A program made the translations under genes and the position numbers. The notes below the pieces were generated by a model that searched no databases, was not told the DNA's origin, and saw only the letters and a list, made by a program, of their open reading frames with translations. A stretch of 64,000 bases of DNA. Source: an uncultured Spirochaetaceae bacterium (GTDB taxonomy: Bacteria; Spirochaetota; Spirochaetia; Treponematales; Treponemataceae). Below, one piece after another: positions 16,428 through 24,449 of the stretch; the stretch's first letter is position 1; every line of letters starts with the position of its first letter. The stretch is taken from assembly GCA_902792795.1 (NCBI GenBank), contig CADBBB010000002.1:1-64000 (forward strand), read 5' to 3'.

Positions 16428-17107
16428 CAAAAGAGCAGGAGAATGCGTTTTGGCAAACGATAAAGGCCTTTGATGATCTTGGAATCCTTGCGAACATAAT
16501 GATAATTGGCAGCTGGGCTGAATATCTTTATCCATCGTTGTTCGATTCAGATTTCTATCCAAATCTTAGAACTCGCGATGTGGATTTCTTTTACAGGAAT
16601 GTCAAAGTTCCAAAAGAAAAAGTTCCGCTGGTCCAAAAGCTCAAAGAGATTGGATATGTTTATGACGAAGTTGACGGCATTTCGCGGTTTTACAAAGAAG
16701 ATTTTTTGGAACTTGAATTTCTTACAAGAGTTTTGGGAGCGGGAACGGAGCGAAAAATAAAAATCGAGCCGTTAGGAATTACTTCGGAAGGGCTTAGAGT
16801 AATAAATATTCTTTCACAATTTCCATGCATTGTTGAAAAAAGATTTGACGACGGAAGTATGTATGAAATTACGGTGCCAGAGCCTGCCGCATATATAGTT
16901 CAGAAAATATTAACAAATCCAACTCGCGAGCCGGAAGAAAAACGCGCTAAAGATATATCAGCTGTAAAAGAACTTTTGTATCATGTAAAAAATAACGCGA
17001 GGCATTTTTCAAAATTAAAGGAGGTTTACAATTCGCTCTCCAAAAAACAGTTAAAAATATTAGAGATGGTTTGTGACAGTAATGACATAAAATTATTTAA
17101 TGAGTAG
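16424..17107 (+). CDS. Nucleotidyltransferase-fold protein (AbiEii-like / GSU2403-like)
   Basis: 227 residues. The N-terminal region carries a GS...DxD nucleotidyltransferase motif: IIGSWAEYLY followed by RTRDVDFFY, with a further acidic strand LELEFLTR. These match the minimal NTase core in which two Asp bind metal. The C-terminal third is helical. The family includes toxins of type IV toxin-antitoxin systems and uncharacterised proteins. The preceding small gene and the promoter-spanning inverted repeat fit a two-gene autoregulated module. Lower GC than the neighbours suggests acquisition. Confidence 0.65.
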   Translation: MTKEQENAFWQTIKAFDDLGILANIMIIGSWAEYLYPSLFDSDFYPNLRTRDVDFFYRNVKVPKEKVPLVQKLKEIGYVYDEVDGISRFYKEDFLELEFLTRVLGAGTERKIKIEPLGITSEGLRVINILSQFPCIVEKRFDDGSMYEITVPEPAAYIVQKILTNPTREPEEKRAKDISAVKELLYHVKNNARHFSKLKEVYNSLSKKQLKILEMVCDSNDIKLFNE

Positions 17108-17126
17108 TCAAATATGCAAAGAGATA

Positions 17127-17160
17127 GAGGGCAAGGAACTTCTTGCCCTCGTTTTGGTTT
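17127..17160 (+). terminator. Terminator after the nucleotidyltransferase module
   Basis: GAGGGCAAG (17127-17135) pairs with CTTGCCCTC (17142-17150) around a six-base loop, followed by GTTTTGGTTTT. Strong stem on the plus strand. Confidence 0.85.
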
Positions 17161-17168
17161 TCCAGAGA

Positions 17169-17486
17169 TTATTTGTACTTAATCACAATTCCGCTAAGCT
17201 CGTAGGTGTTGAATTTGAATATGAACAAAATTCTGGTAGTTTGAACGTTAACTTTTACGTTCACAACATCGTCAGCGTCGGGATATTGTTTTTTCGCGAC
17301 ATCAAACAAATCCCTATAGCCAGACAAGCCGGGCGAAGAACGGTTCATTTCAACTCTGCCCAAAATCTGGTAGGTTGAAGAGTCGGCGGGGAACTGTCCC
17401 GCGTCCGAAACATAATTCATTGACGTGCAGCCGGCCACAAGCATGACCAAGGCGGCTGCGGCAAGAGCCAACAACGCTTTTTTCAT
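17169..17486 (-). CDS. Small lipoprotein of unknown function
   Basis: 105 residues. MKKALLALAAAALVMLVAGCTS is a classic lipoprotein signal with Cys at residue 20. The mature part (SMNYVSDAGQFPADSSTYQILGR...) resembles small TRL-like or surface lipoproteins with a QILGRVE strand and a DADDVVNVKVN segment. ATG 17486 is preceded by GGAGGC. Monocistronic, converging on the nucleotidyltransferase module. Confidence 0.8.
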   Translation of the reverse strand: MKKALLALAAAALVMLVAGCTSMNYVSDAGQFPADSSTYQILGRVEMNRSSPGLSGYRDLFDVAKKQYPDADDVVNVKVNVQTTRILFIFKFNTYELSGIVIKYK

Positions 17487-17597
17487 AAAAGCCTCCAAGA
17501 TGTTTAATTTTGAAGAAACTATACAAAAAAAAACGGTTTAGGCAAGTAGTTATTGGCGGCTCTTCCATATTTCTGACAGTTTTTGTATAATTCCCGC

Positions 17598-18848
17598 GTG
17601 AAAGAAACGCTTTTTTTGTCGGAGCCGGGAATCGCTTGCGCGGCTGGAAACAACGCCGCCGATTTTTGGCGTTCGCTCACGACAGGAAGCCAAGACGGGC
17701 TTGTAAAAGTTAAGACTCATTCAGGGCGGGAATTTTTCGCGGCCAAAATCCCGGACGGCGCGCTCAAAAAGACCGGAGCCCGCCACGACATGCGCGTCAT
17801 TCAAATAGAAGAGCTTGCCTTAAGCCAAATCGCGCCGCTTGTGGAGGCCGCCAAGCAAAAATACGGCGCCGCCCGCGTTGCCGTTTGCGTTGGCTGCTGC
17901 GACAACGGCTCGGAGTTTTCCGTGGCCGGCCACCGCGAGTATTTTGAAAAAGGCGCCTTTCCCAAAAACTACACGCTGGAAATTCAAAGCGCCGACTATC
18001 CGGCCACTTATGCCAAGGAGCGCTTTGGCCTTGCGGGGCCGGCTTATGTTTTTGCCACCGCCTGCTCGTCTAGCGGCAGCGCGATAATAAAGGCGGCGCA
18101 ATTGATACAAGCGGGAATCGTTGACGCGGCCCTTTGCGGCGGCGTTGACGTGGCGAGCGACACAGTTTTATTGGGCTTTGACTCCTTGGAAGCCGTTAGC
18201 GAAACAAAGACCAATCCTTTTAGCGCCAACAGGAGCGGCATCACGCTTGGCGAAGGCGCCGCGTTTTTTGTTATGACAAAAGACAAGGGGCTTGCCACTG
18301 CGCCCGCCGCGCGTCTTGGTCTTGCTAACATTTGCCCGGTGGCGCTCTTGGGCTGGGGCGAAAGCGCGGACGCAAGCCACATGACCGCCCCGCTCGCCGA
18401 CGGTAGCGGCGCCTTGGCCGCGATGAAAGAGGCCTTGGCCTGCGCCGGCTTGGACGCGAGCAAAATCGATTATGTAAATTTACATGGCACGGGAACAAAG
18501 CTCAACGACAGCATGGAGGCCAAGGCGACCGCCGAGCTTTTTGGCGAGCTGGCCGCTTCCGTTCCCGTAAGTTCCACAAAGCCTATGACCGGCCACACGC
18601 TGGGCGCCTCTAGCGCGGTGGAGCTGGCCGCTTGCTGGCTTAGCATCGTGAACAACGACGGCGCGGCGGAGGGCGGCGCAAGATTGCCGCTTCACGTTTA
18701 CGACGGCCGGCGCGATCCGGAGCTTGCGCTCTTGAATTTTATTCAAAAAGACACAAAAATTGACAAAGCGACAAACGTTTGCATGTCAAATTCCTTTGGA
18801 TTTGGCGGATGCAACGTAAGTTTAATAATAGGAAAAGCGAATGGCTGA
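17598..18848 (+). CDS. Beta-ketoacyl-ACP synthase, first ketosynthase of the polyene-like locus
   Basis: 416 residues of thiolase fold. The Cys-His-His triad is present: Cys in FATACSSSGSA, His in NLHGTGTKLND and His in TKPMTGHTLGASS; the GFGGCN signature closes the protein. It should condense malonyl-ACP with an acyl chain. The sequence is not housekeeping FabF; the N-terminus lacks the usual FabF start and the setting is a specialised cluster (ApeO-like in position). The start is GTG 17598, six bases after TATAAT (17586-17591), so leaderless. Overlaps the dehydratase gene by eight bases. Confidence 0.85.
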   Translation: MKETLFLSEPGIACAAGNNAADFWRSLTTGSQDGLVKVKTHSGREFFAAKIPDGALKKTGARHDMRVIQIEELALSQIAPLVEAAKQKYGAARVAVCVGCCDNGSEFSVAGHREYFEKGAFPKNYTLEIQSADYPATYAKERFGLAGPAYVFATACSSSGSAIIKAAQLIQAGIVDAALCGGVDVASDTVLLGFDSLEAVSETKTNPFSANRSGITLGEGAAFFVMTKDKGLATAPAARLGLANICPVALLGWGESADASHMTAPLADGSGALAAMKEALACAGLDASKIDYVNLHGTGTKLNDSMEAKATAELFGELAASVPVSSTKPMTGHTLGASSAVELAACWLSIVNNDGAAEGGARLPLHVYDGRRDPELALLNFIQKDTKIDKATNVCMSNSFGFGGCNVSLIIGKANG

Positions 18849-19335
18849 AAAACTTTACACATTGCCTCAACTTGTTCCCGCGGAGCAGTTGATAAACTTG
18901 GTTCCCCACAAAAGCAAAATGTTTTTGCTTGACCGCCTTACCCAGCATGACACGGACGCGCGGACATTGGAAAGCGAATCGCTTGTAACAAAAGACCATA
19001 TCTTTTATGATAAGGAAATGGACGCGGTTCCGTCGTATGTGGCCTTTGAGATGATCGCGCAAAGCATCAGCGCTTTGAGCGGCGTCACCGGCTACGAAAT
19101 CGGAAAGCCTCCGCGGCCCGGATTTTTGCTTAGCCTTTTGAACTACACTGCCAAGGTTCCGTTTTTTAAGGCGGGAACAAGCGTTCATGTAAAGATTAAA
19201 AAGGTTGACGAGATGGAAGACATCCTCACTTATTCGGGCGAGGCCTTTTACAGCGAGATGCCCGGCGAGCCTGTCATCTCTACGATTGTCACGGTTATGG
19301 AAACCGACGACCTTAAAATTTTGTACACCCATTAA
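18841..19335 (+). CDS. Hot-dog 3-hydroxyacyl-ACP dehydratase (ApeP-like)
   Basis: 164 residues. The N-terminal LVPHKSKMFLLDRL contains the PH..MxLLDR motif of the FabA/FabZ-like dehydratases of aryl-polyene and related loci, followed by a hot-dog helix region (VPSYVAFEMIAQSISALSG) with Glu as candidate catalytic residue. It would remove water from 3-hydroxyacyl-ACP after ketoreduction. It overlaps the preceding ketosynthase and precedes fabG by 53 bases, so it is part of the same transcript. Confidence 0.78.
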   Translation: MAEKLYTLPQLVPAEQLINLVPHKSKMFLLDRLTQHDTDARTLESESLVTKDHIFYDKEMDAVPSYVAFEMIAQSISALSGVTGYEIGKPPRPGFLLSLLNYTAKVPFFKAGTSVHVKIKKVDEMEDILTYSGEAFYSEMPGEPVISTIVTVMETDDLKILYTH

Positions 19336-19388
19336 GCGCGGTTTTTGCCCGCTTTTTAGTCAGGAACGATGTTTAGATAGGAGTTTTT

Positions 19389-20126
19389 ATGAGCGAAGAG
19401 AATGTTGGAAAGAAAGTTTTGGTGACAGGCGCCTCTGGCGGAATCGGAGCGGCGATCGCGCTGGCCGCCGCCAAAGAAGGCTATTATGTCGTCGCCCACT
19501 ACAACCACGGAAAAGAAAAGGCGGAGGCTGTCCTTGAGCAAATAAAGGCGGCGGGCGGATCCGGAGAATTGATTCAGTTCAACCTTAGCGACCGCGCCGA
19601 CTGCGAGGCCAAGCTTAACGCTTGGACTGAAGCCAACGGCGCTCTTTGGGGAATCGTTCAAAACGCCGGCATTTGCCGCGACGCCGCTTTCCCTGGAATG
19701 ACCGCCGAAAGTTGGGACGCCGTCATTCACACAAACCTTGACGGCTTTTACAACGTAATCCAGCCGCTCGTGATGCCGATGTGCCGCCAAAAGAAAGGCC
19801 GCATCATCACGATTGCGTCCGTCAGCGGCGTAATGGGAAACCGCGGCCAGGTAAACTACAGCGCTTCAAAGGCCGGAATCATCGGCGCCACAAAAGCGCT
19901 CGCGGTGGAATTGGCCAAGCGAAAGATTACAGTAAACTGCATCGCGCCCGGCGTCATCGAAACGGAAATGATTAAGGACGCGCCGCTCGACATGATTTTG
20001 CCGACAATCCCAATGCAGCGCGCCGGAAAGCCCGAAGAAATCGCGAGCGCGGCGGTCTTCCTTCTTTCTGAAGGAGCGTCGTACATAACAAGACAAGTGA
20101 TAAACGTAAACGGAGGAATCATCTAA
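19389..20126 (+). CDS. fabG: 3-oxoacyl-ACP reductase (SDR family)
   Basis: 245 residues of short-chain dehydrogenase. Cofactor motif TGASGGIG, NAG motif (QNAGI), catalytic Ser in IASVSGVMG and YxxxK in NYSASKAGIIGATKAL, with the C-terminal NVNGGI seen in FabG. Reduces the 3-keto group with NADPH. Preceded by AGGAG. It lies between two ketosynthases, the ApeQ-like place in aryl-polyene clusters. The next ketosynthase starts one base after its stop. Confidence 0.93.
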   Translation: MSEENVGKKVLVTGASGGIGAAIALAAAKEGYYVVAHYNHGKEKAEAVLEQIKAAGGSGELIQFNLSDRADCEAKLNAWTEANGALWGIVQNAGICRDAAFPGMTAESWDAVIHTNLDGFYNVIQPLVMPMCRQKKGRIITIASVSGVMGNRGQVNYSASKAGIIGATKALAVELAKRKITVNCIAPGVIETEMIKDAPLDMILPTIPMQRAGKPEEIASAAVFLLSEGASYITRQVINVNGGII

Positions 20127-20127
20127 T

Positions 20128-21375
20128 ATGAATAAAAGAAGAGTTGTAATTACAGGCGCGGGAATTTGTTCTTCGCTCGGCGACACATGGCCGGAAATTT
20201 TGACAACCCTCAAAGGCTTGCAAAACTGCGTCGTCCGCATGGATGACTGGGACCGCTACGGCGTCGGCATGAACACTCGCTTGGCCGCCCCCTACACAAA
20301 GGAATTGCGAAAATACGACCGCAAGAAGACCCGCTCAATGGGCCGCGTTTCCCGCTTGGCTTTGCAAGCCACGGACGACGCGCTCCGCATGGCCGGCTTG
20401 GTTGACGCTAATGGAGTTGTCGCCGAGGAATTGCACAACGGCCGCACGGGAATTTCTTATGGTTCCTGCATGGGAAGCATGGACGCCAACATGGAGTTCT
20501 GCCACATGCTTGAGCACGACGACTGCTCAAAGATGAACGCCACGACATACGTTCGCGCCATGCCGCAAACCGCCGCGTCAAACCTTAGCGTTTACTTCCA
20601 GATTCGCGGCCGCATCATCACGACCAACACCGCTTGCACTTCCGGCAGCCAGTCAATCGGCTACTCTTACGAGCAAATCGCTTACGGCTTCCAAGACATG
20701 ATGGTTGCCGGCGGAGCTGAAGAATTGAGCGCCGCCGACTCGGACATTTTTGACACCCTTTTCGCCGCCAGCGTGAAGAACGACGCTCCCAAGACAAGCC
20801 CCAGTCCTTTTAGCAAGGACCGCGACGGCTTGGTAATCGGAGAAGGCGCCGGAACTTTGATTTTGGAAGAGTACGAGCATGCCAAGGCGCGCGGCGCGAC
20901 GATCTACGCCGAAATCATCGGCTTTGGAACAAACCAGGACGGAAACCACATCACGACGCCCAACCCTGACACGATGGGAAAAGCCATCGCGCTGGCCATC
21001 GCCGACGCGGGAATCAGCCCCGACCAAATCGGCTACGTAAACGCGCATGGAACGGCGACCGGCCACGGAGATGTGGCGGAAACAACCGCGACTGAGGGCG
21101 TCTTCAAGCGCGCCGTTCCGATCAGCTCAACAAAGAGCTACACCGGCCACACGCTCGGCGCCTGCGGAACGATTGAGGCTTGGGTCGCCATCAACATGAT
21201 GAAGGAAGGCTGGTTCCACCCCACGCTCAACTTGACTGCTGAAAACCTCGACCCCGAATGCGGAAAGCTCGACTACATCATGGGAAGCGGCCGCGAAATC
21301 CAAACCAACATCGTGATGTCAAACAACTTTGCCTTTGGCGGAGTGAACACGTCGCTTATTTTCAAGCGCGTGTAA
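20128..21375 (+). CDS. Beta-ketoacyl-ACP synthase, second ketosynthase (FabF/ApeR-like)
   Basis: 415 residues with active-site Cys in NTACTSGSQSIGYSYEQI, His in YVNAHGTATGHGD and His in STKSYTGHTLGACG, and the closing NNFAFGGVNTSLIF. All residues needed for condensation are present. The acyl pocket sequence differs from the first ketosynthase, so the two are not simple duplicates; in known polyene loci, such pairs split priming/CLF and elongation roles. Directly after fabG, so co-translated. Confidence 0.9.
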   Translation: MNKRRVVITGAGICSSLGDTWPEILTTLKGLQNCVVRMDDWDRYGVGMNTRLAAPYTKELRKYDRKKTRSMGRVSRLALQATDDALRMAGLVDANGVVAEELHNGRTGISYGSCMGSMDANMEFCHMLEHDDCSKMNATTYVRAMPQTAASNLSVYFQIRGRIITTNTACTSGSQSIGYSYEQIAYGFQDMMVAGGAEELSAADSDIFDTLFAASVKNDAPKTSPSPFSKDRDGLVIGEGAGTLILEEYEHAKARGATIYAEIIGFGTNQDGNHITTPNPDTMGKAIALAIADAGISPDQIGYVNAHGTATGHGDVAETTATEGVFKRAVPISSTKSYTGHTLGACGTIEAWVAINMMKEGWFHPTLNLTAENLDPECGKLDYIMGSGREIQTNIVMSNNFAFGGVNTSLIFKRV

Positions 21376-21386
21376 TGTTTTATAAT

Positions 21387-21454
21387 AGTCATAGCGCTTA
21401 GAGTCAAAGTCTATTCCAAAGCGGGAATTGATGTTTTACCTTAGCGCTATGACT
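21387..21454 (+). promoter_or_regulatory. 15-base inverted repeat before/over the XRE start
   Basis: AGTCATAGCGCTTAG (21387-21401) and CTTAGCGCTATGACT (21440-21454) are reverse complements at 14 of 15 positions. The left arm begins right after a TATAAT (21381-21386); the right arm holds ATG 21449. It could be a DNA operator or an RNA stem that hides a start codon. Confidence 0.6.
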
Positions 21455-21829
21455 AACATCCAGAGTATAAGAAAGGCCGTCGCGAAAAATATTCGTCGTT
21501 TTCGCGAAGAGGCGGGGCTTACCCAAGACGCCCTTGCCGAAAAATTAGGCTTTTCCACATCGCACATCGCCAACATCGAAGGCGGCAAGACAGGCATCAG
21601 CGACGAAATCTTGGCAAACCTTTGCAATTTGTTCAACAAAAAGCCCGCCGAAATTTACAACGAGCCTGACGCGCATTTTTCGATGGACAAAGAGCTCAAG
21701 TCCGCCATAAACGATTCGGTCAAAAAGGCCTTCCAAAATTCCTCCGAAGAAATATCCAAAGAAATATTGCGGCGGGTTTCCAACTCGCTGACGGTCCGCG
21801 GCTATTCCGAACGCCGCAGGGAGCGCTAG
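21431..21829 (+). CDS. XRE-family regulator embedded in the polyene-like locus
   Basis: 132 residues (or 126 if ATG 21449 is used). HTH: NIRRFREEAGLTQDALAEKLGFSTSHIANIEGGK split over residues 17-50, followed by a helical tail rich in Lys, Glu and Ser. I give ATG 21431 because GGGA lies just upstream, but the choice is weak. It has its own TATAAT, overlapping the end of the ketosynthase gene region, and an inverted repeat that may be its own operator. It probably controls the locus or its downstream half. Confidence 0.82.
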   Translation: MFYLSAMTNIQSIRKAVAKNIRRFREEAGLTQDALAEKLGFSTSHIANIEGGKTGISDEILANLCNLFNKKPAEIYNEPDAHFSMDKELKSAINDSVKKAFQNSSEEISKEILRRVSNSLTVRGYSERRRER

Positions 21830-21844
21830 CCAAGCGTCCGGCGG

Positions 21845-21879
21845 TTGAATTTTTTGCCAAAAAGCATTATAATTGAAGA
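21845..21879 (+). promoter_or_regulatory. Promoter of the second dehydratase gene, leaderless
   Basis: TTGAAT (21845-21850), 17 bases, TATAAT (21868-21873), six bases, ATG 21880. This splits the locus into at least two transcripts. Confidence 0.75.
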
Positions 21880-22242
21880 ATGTATTTTGAAGACCACAAA
21901 ATCACGCCGGAGACTCTTATAAGCCAGACTGACGACAATGTTACGCTGGAATTTACGGTGACGGAGGAATGTGATTTTTTTGACGGACACTTTCCAGAGA
22001 TTCACTTGCTTCCGGCTGTGGCGCAAATCGATATTATGATGCATTACGCCAAAAAATATTTTGGAGACAAGGGCTTTGCCGTGGCGACCAAGAGGACAAA
22101 ATTTGGCGCTCCTATTTTTCCCGGCTACACCGTCAGGCTCAACATCAAATACAATTCCCAAAAAAATTCTTACGCGTACAAATTGACCAATTCCGACGAA
22201 AGCAAAACTTTTTCCACCGGAACCTTCGCTCTTGGAGAATGA
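21880..22242 (+). CDS. Hot-dog 3-hydroxyacyl-ACP dehydratase (ApeI-like)
   Basis: 120 residues, hot-dog fold. FFDGHFPEIHLLPAVAQIDIMMHYAKK carries the dehydratase-type HFP...LP...Q helix motif, here with Gln/Asp where FabZ has Glu. ApeI-type proteins form a heteromer with ApeP-type dehydratases, and both types are encoded in this locus. The usual catalytic Glu is not evident, so it may need the partner. Four bases separate it from the glycosyltransferase gene. Confidence 0.75.
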   Translation: MYFEDHKITPETLISQTDDNVTLEFTVTEECDFFDGHFPEIHLLPAVAQIDIMMHYAKKYFGDKGFAVATKRTKFGAPIFPGYTVRLNIKYNSQKNSYAYKLTNSDESKTFSTGTFALGE

Positions 22243-22246
22243 ATAA

Positions 22247-23014
22247 ATGCGCCAGGGCTTTGTAATTCCTGTTTACAATCATGGAAACACGCTTGAGTCT
22301 GTCGTTTTGGCGCTGGCGGAATACAATCTTCCCATTTTGGTTGTTGACGACGGAAACGATCAGGAAAACAAAAATTTTATTCAGGCCGTGGCCCGCAAAT
22401 TTCAAAATGTCGCTGTCATAGTGAACAAGCGCAATCGCGGCAAAGGTTATGCCGTTTGCCGCGCCGTCAAAGAGGCGCATAAAATGGGGATAACGCATTT
22501 ATTCCAAATTGACGCGGACGGCCAACACGACACGCGGTCCGCTTGCAAAGAATTTTTGGATGCGTCCCAAGCCAACCCAAACGCGCTCATTTGCGGCTAC
22601 CCAGAATTTGATTCCACCGTTCCCGCCGCGCGCTTAAAGGCAAAAAAAATCAGCAACGATTGGACGGAATTTGTCGCGCTCAGCAAAGGCGAAATAAAAG
22701 ATTCGATGTGCGGCTATAGAATTTATCCTGTGGAGCCATTTTATAAAATTTGCAGGAGCGCGTGGATAGATTCGCACATGGGCTTTGACTCCGAGATTTT
22801 GGTCCGCATGATTTGGGCCGGCGTTCCCGTAATTTACAAGCAAGTGCGCGTCACTTATCCTGTCGGCGGAAAATCAAATTTCCGCGTTGTGCGCGACAAC
22901 ATTCACATTTCATTCATGTTCGCGCGGCTTACAGTCGGCATGTTGCTGCGCTATCCTTGGCTAAAGGCAAAACAAATCAAAAGGCGCAAACTAGCCGCGC
23001 GAGTAGAAGGTTGA
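22247..23014 (+). CDS. Family 2 glycosyltransferase
   Basis: 255 residues. GT-A fold signs: FVIPVYNHGNTL, LVVDDGND, KRNRGKGYAV, and the metal-binding QIDADGQHD (DxD). The later DSMCGYRIYPV and HMGFDSEILVRMIWAG blocks are common in family 2 enzymes of lipid or polyene glycosylation. The C-terminus is basic (KAKQIKRRK). It overlaps the acyltransferase gene by one base (TGATG). Confidence 0.88.
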   Translation: MRQGFVIPVYNHGNTLESVVLALAEYNLPILVVDDGNDQENKNFIQAVARKFQNVAVIVNKRNRGKGYAVCRAVKEAHKMGITHLFQIDADGQHDTRSACKEFLDASQANPNALICGYPEFDSTVPAARLKAKKISNDWTEFVALSKGEIKDSMCGYRIYPVEPFYKICRSAWIDSHMGFDSEILVRMIWAGVPVIYKQVRVTYPVGGKSNFRVVRDNIHISFMFARLTVGMLLRYPWLKAKQIKRRKLAARVEG

Positions 23015-24000
23015 TGAAAAAGCAAAAGTCTGGAAACGAATGGTTCAACGAAAAAGAAGGTTCCACTTCAACGCGCCCATATCGCTTGACCTTTTGGTGT
23101 CTCAAGCATTTTCCGCGCTGGTTCGTTAATTTCATAACTTACTGCGCGGCGCTTTGGTTTTTCATTTTTGACAAACGCTGCCGTCGCGAAAGCTTTCGCT
23201 ACCAAAAGGCATTGCGCGCCTACAGTTCAACCTTTAAAAAAATCAAGCCCCTGCGCCAAGTGGCCACCTTTGCCGTCACGCTGGTGGAAAAGATTGACTG
23301 CTGGACAAATCCAGTTCCGTTTGAAAACATTCACTTTAACGATGACGACGTTTCCTCTTTGATTGAACAGTTGAATCAAGGGCGCGGCGCTTTTTTAATT
23401 GTGTCCCACTTAGGCGACTTTGAAATTTTGCGCTCGCTCGCCAACAAAAGCCAGATTGGAGTCAAGCGCGACAGCATACCGATGGCGGTTTTTTCGGACA
23501 TGGACGTTTCTTCAAACTTTACGCAGGCGATGGACAAAATGAGCGCCGGCTACACTTTGAACATGATCAATGTGAACGACATAACGCCCGCCACAATGGA
23601 AACTCTGCAAAACACAATCGACGCGGGCGGCGTTGTCGTTTGCGCCGGAGACCGCCTTAGCAAAAACAAAAACGAGCGCGTTTTGACCCAAAACTTTTTA
23701 GGAAAGCCCGCGCCTTTTTCTTACGGAGTTTATTATTTGGCGGACTTGATGGGAGCGCCCACTTATTTTGTTTGGGGCTTTAGAAAAGGAAATTTAATTT
23801 CAAAGCGGGAATGCGAAATGTTCGTCATAAAGGCAAAGAGCCAAGTGGGCGGCGGGCGCAAGGACCGCGAAAAGCGCATGAACGATTTGTGCGCCGAGTA
23901 TATAAAAAATCTTGAGTGTTTCGCGCAAAAATATCCATACCAATGGTATAACTTTTTTGACTTTTGGATGTTTCCAAACGGAAGCGGAGAAAAAAAATGA
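23014..24000 (+). CDS. LpxL-like lysophospholipid acyltransferase
   Basis: 328 residues of the LPLAT/HtrB family. One N-terminal hydrophobic segment (FVNFITYCAALWFFIF) anchors it in the membrane. The catalytic HxxxxE/D motif is SHLGDFEIL near residue 130, and the substrate motif around CAGDRLSKN follows. In aryl-polyene clusters a glycosyltransferase/acyltransferase pair attaches the polyene to a lipid. Start ATG 23014 couples to the glycosyltransferase stop. Confidence 0.85.
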   Translation: MKKQKSGNEWFNEKEGSTSTRPYRLTFWCLKHFPRWFVNFITYCAALWFFIFDKRCRRESFRYQKALRAYSSTFKKIKPLRQVATFAVTLVEKIDCWTNPVPFENIHFNDDDVSSLIEQLNQGRGAFLIVSHLGDFEILRSLANKSQIGVKRDSIPMAVFSDMDVSSNFTQAMDKMSAGYTLNMINVNDITPATMETLQNTIDAGGVVVCAGDRLSKNKNERVLTQNFLGKPAPFSYGVYYLADLMGAPTYFVWGFRKGNLISKRECEMFVIKAKSQVGGGRKDREKRMNDLCAEYIKNLECFAQKYPYQWYNFFDFWMFPNGSGEKK

Positions 24001-24449
24001 AAATTAGCTCTGAGTCAAAAGTCCGCGTGGAATTTTACGACGTTGACAGCATGGACGTTGTTTACCACGCCAACTACATAAAATTTTTGGAAGTGGCGCG
24101 CTGCGACTTGTTGGACAAAATCGGTTACGGCTACAATCAAATGCGCGCCACAAATTACGTTTTTCCTGTCACAACGCTGAACGTAAAGTACATCCGCTCG
24201 CTAAAGTTCGGGCAGACTGCCACAGTCCGCGCCGTTTTGTTGGAATGGGAAAACCGCATTAAAATCAAGTACGAAATTTTGGATTCCGACGGCGCGCTTG
24301 TGACCAAGGCCGAGACAACACAAATGGCCGTGAAGGTTCCGCAGACAGAAGCGTGTTTTGTTTGCCCAAAAGAATTGACGGACAGGGTGGAAGCGATTTT
24401 TAAAGCAAACAATGTTAAGGCCAGCGACGACGGGGAGATTTTGCTGTGA
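23997..24449 (+). CDS. Acyl-CoA/ACP thioesterase, 4HBT hot-dog family (YbgC-like)
   Basis: 150 residues. YDVDSMDVVYHANYIKFLEVARCDLL is the 4-hydroxybenzoyl-CoA thioesterase signature, with the catalytic Asp in DVV. It releases acyl chains or edits carrier proteins. ATG 23997 overlaps the acyltransferase stop by four bases. The same type is present in aryl-polyene clusters (ApeK). Confidence 0.87.
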   Translation: MKISSESKVRVEFYDVDSMDVVYHANYIKFLEVARCDLLDKIGYGYNQMRATNYVFPVTTLNVKYIRSLKFGQTATVRAVLLEWENRIKIKYEILDSDGALVTKAETTQMAVKVPQTEACFVCPKELTDRVEAIFKANNVKASDDGEILL

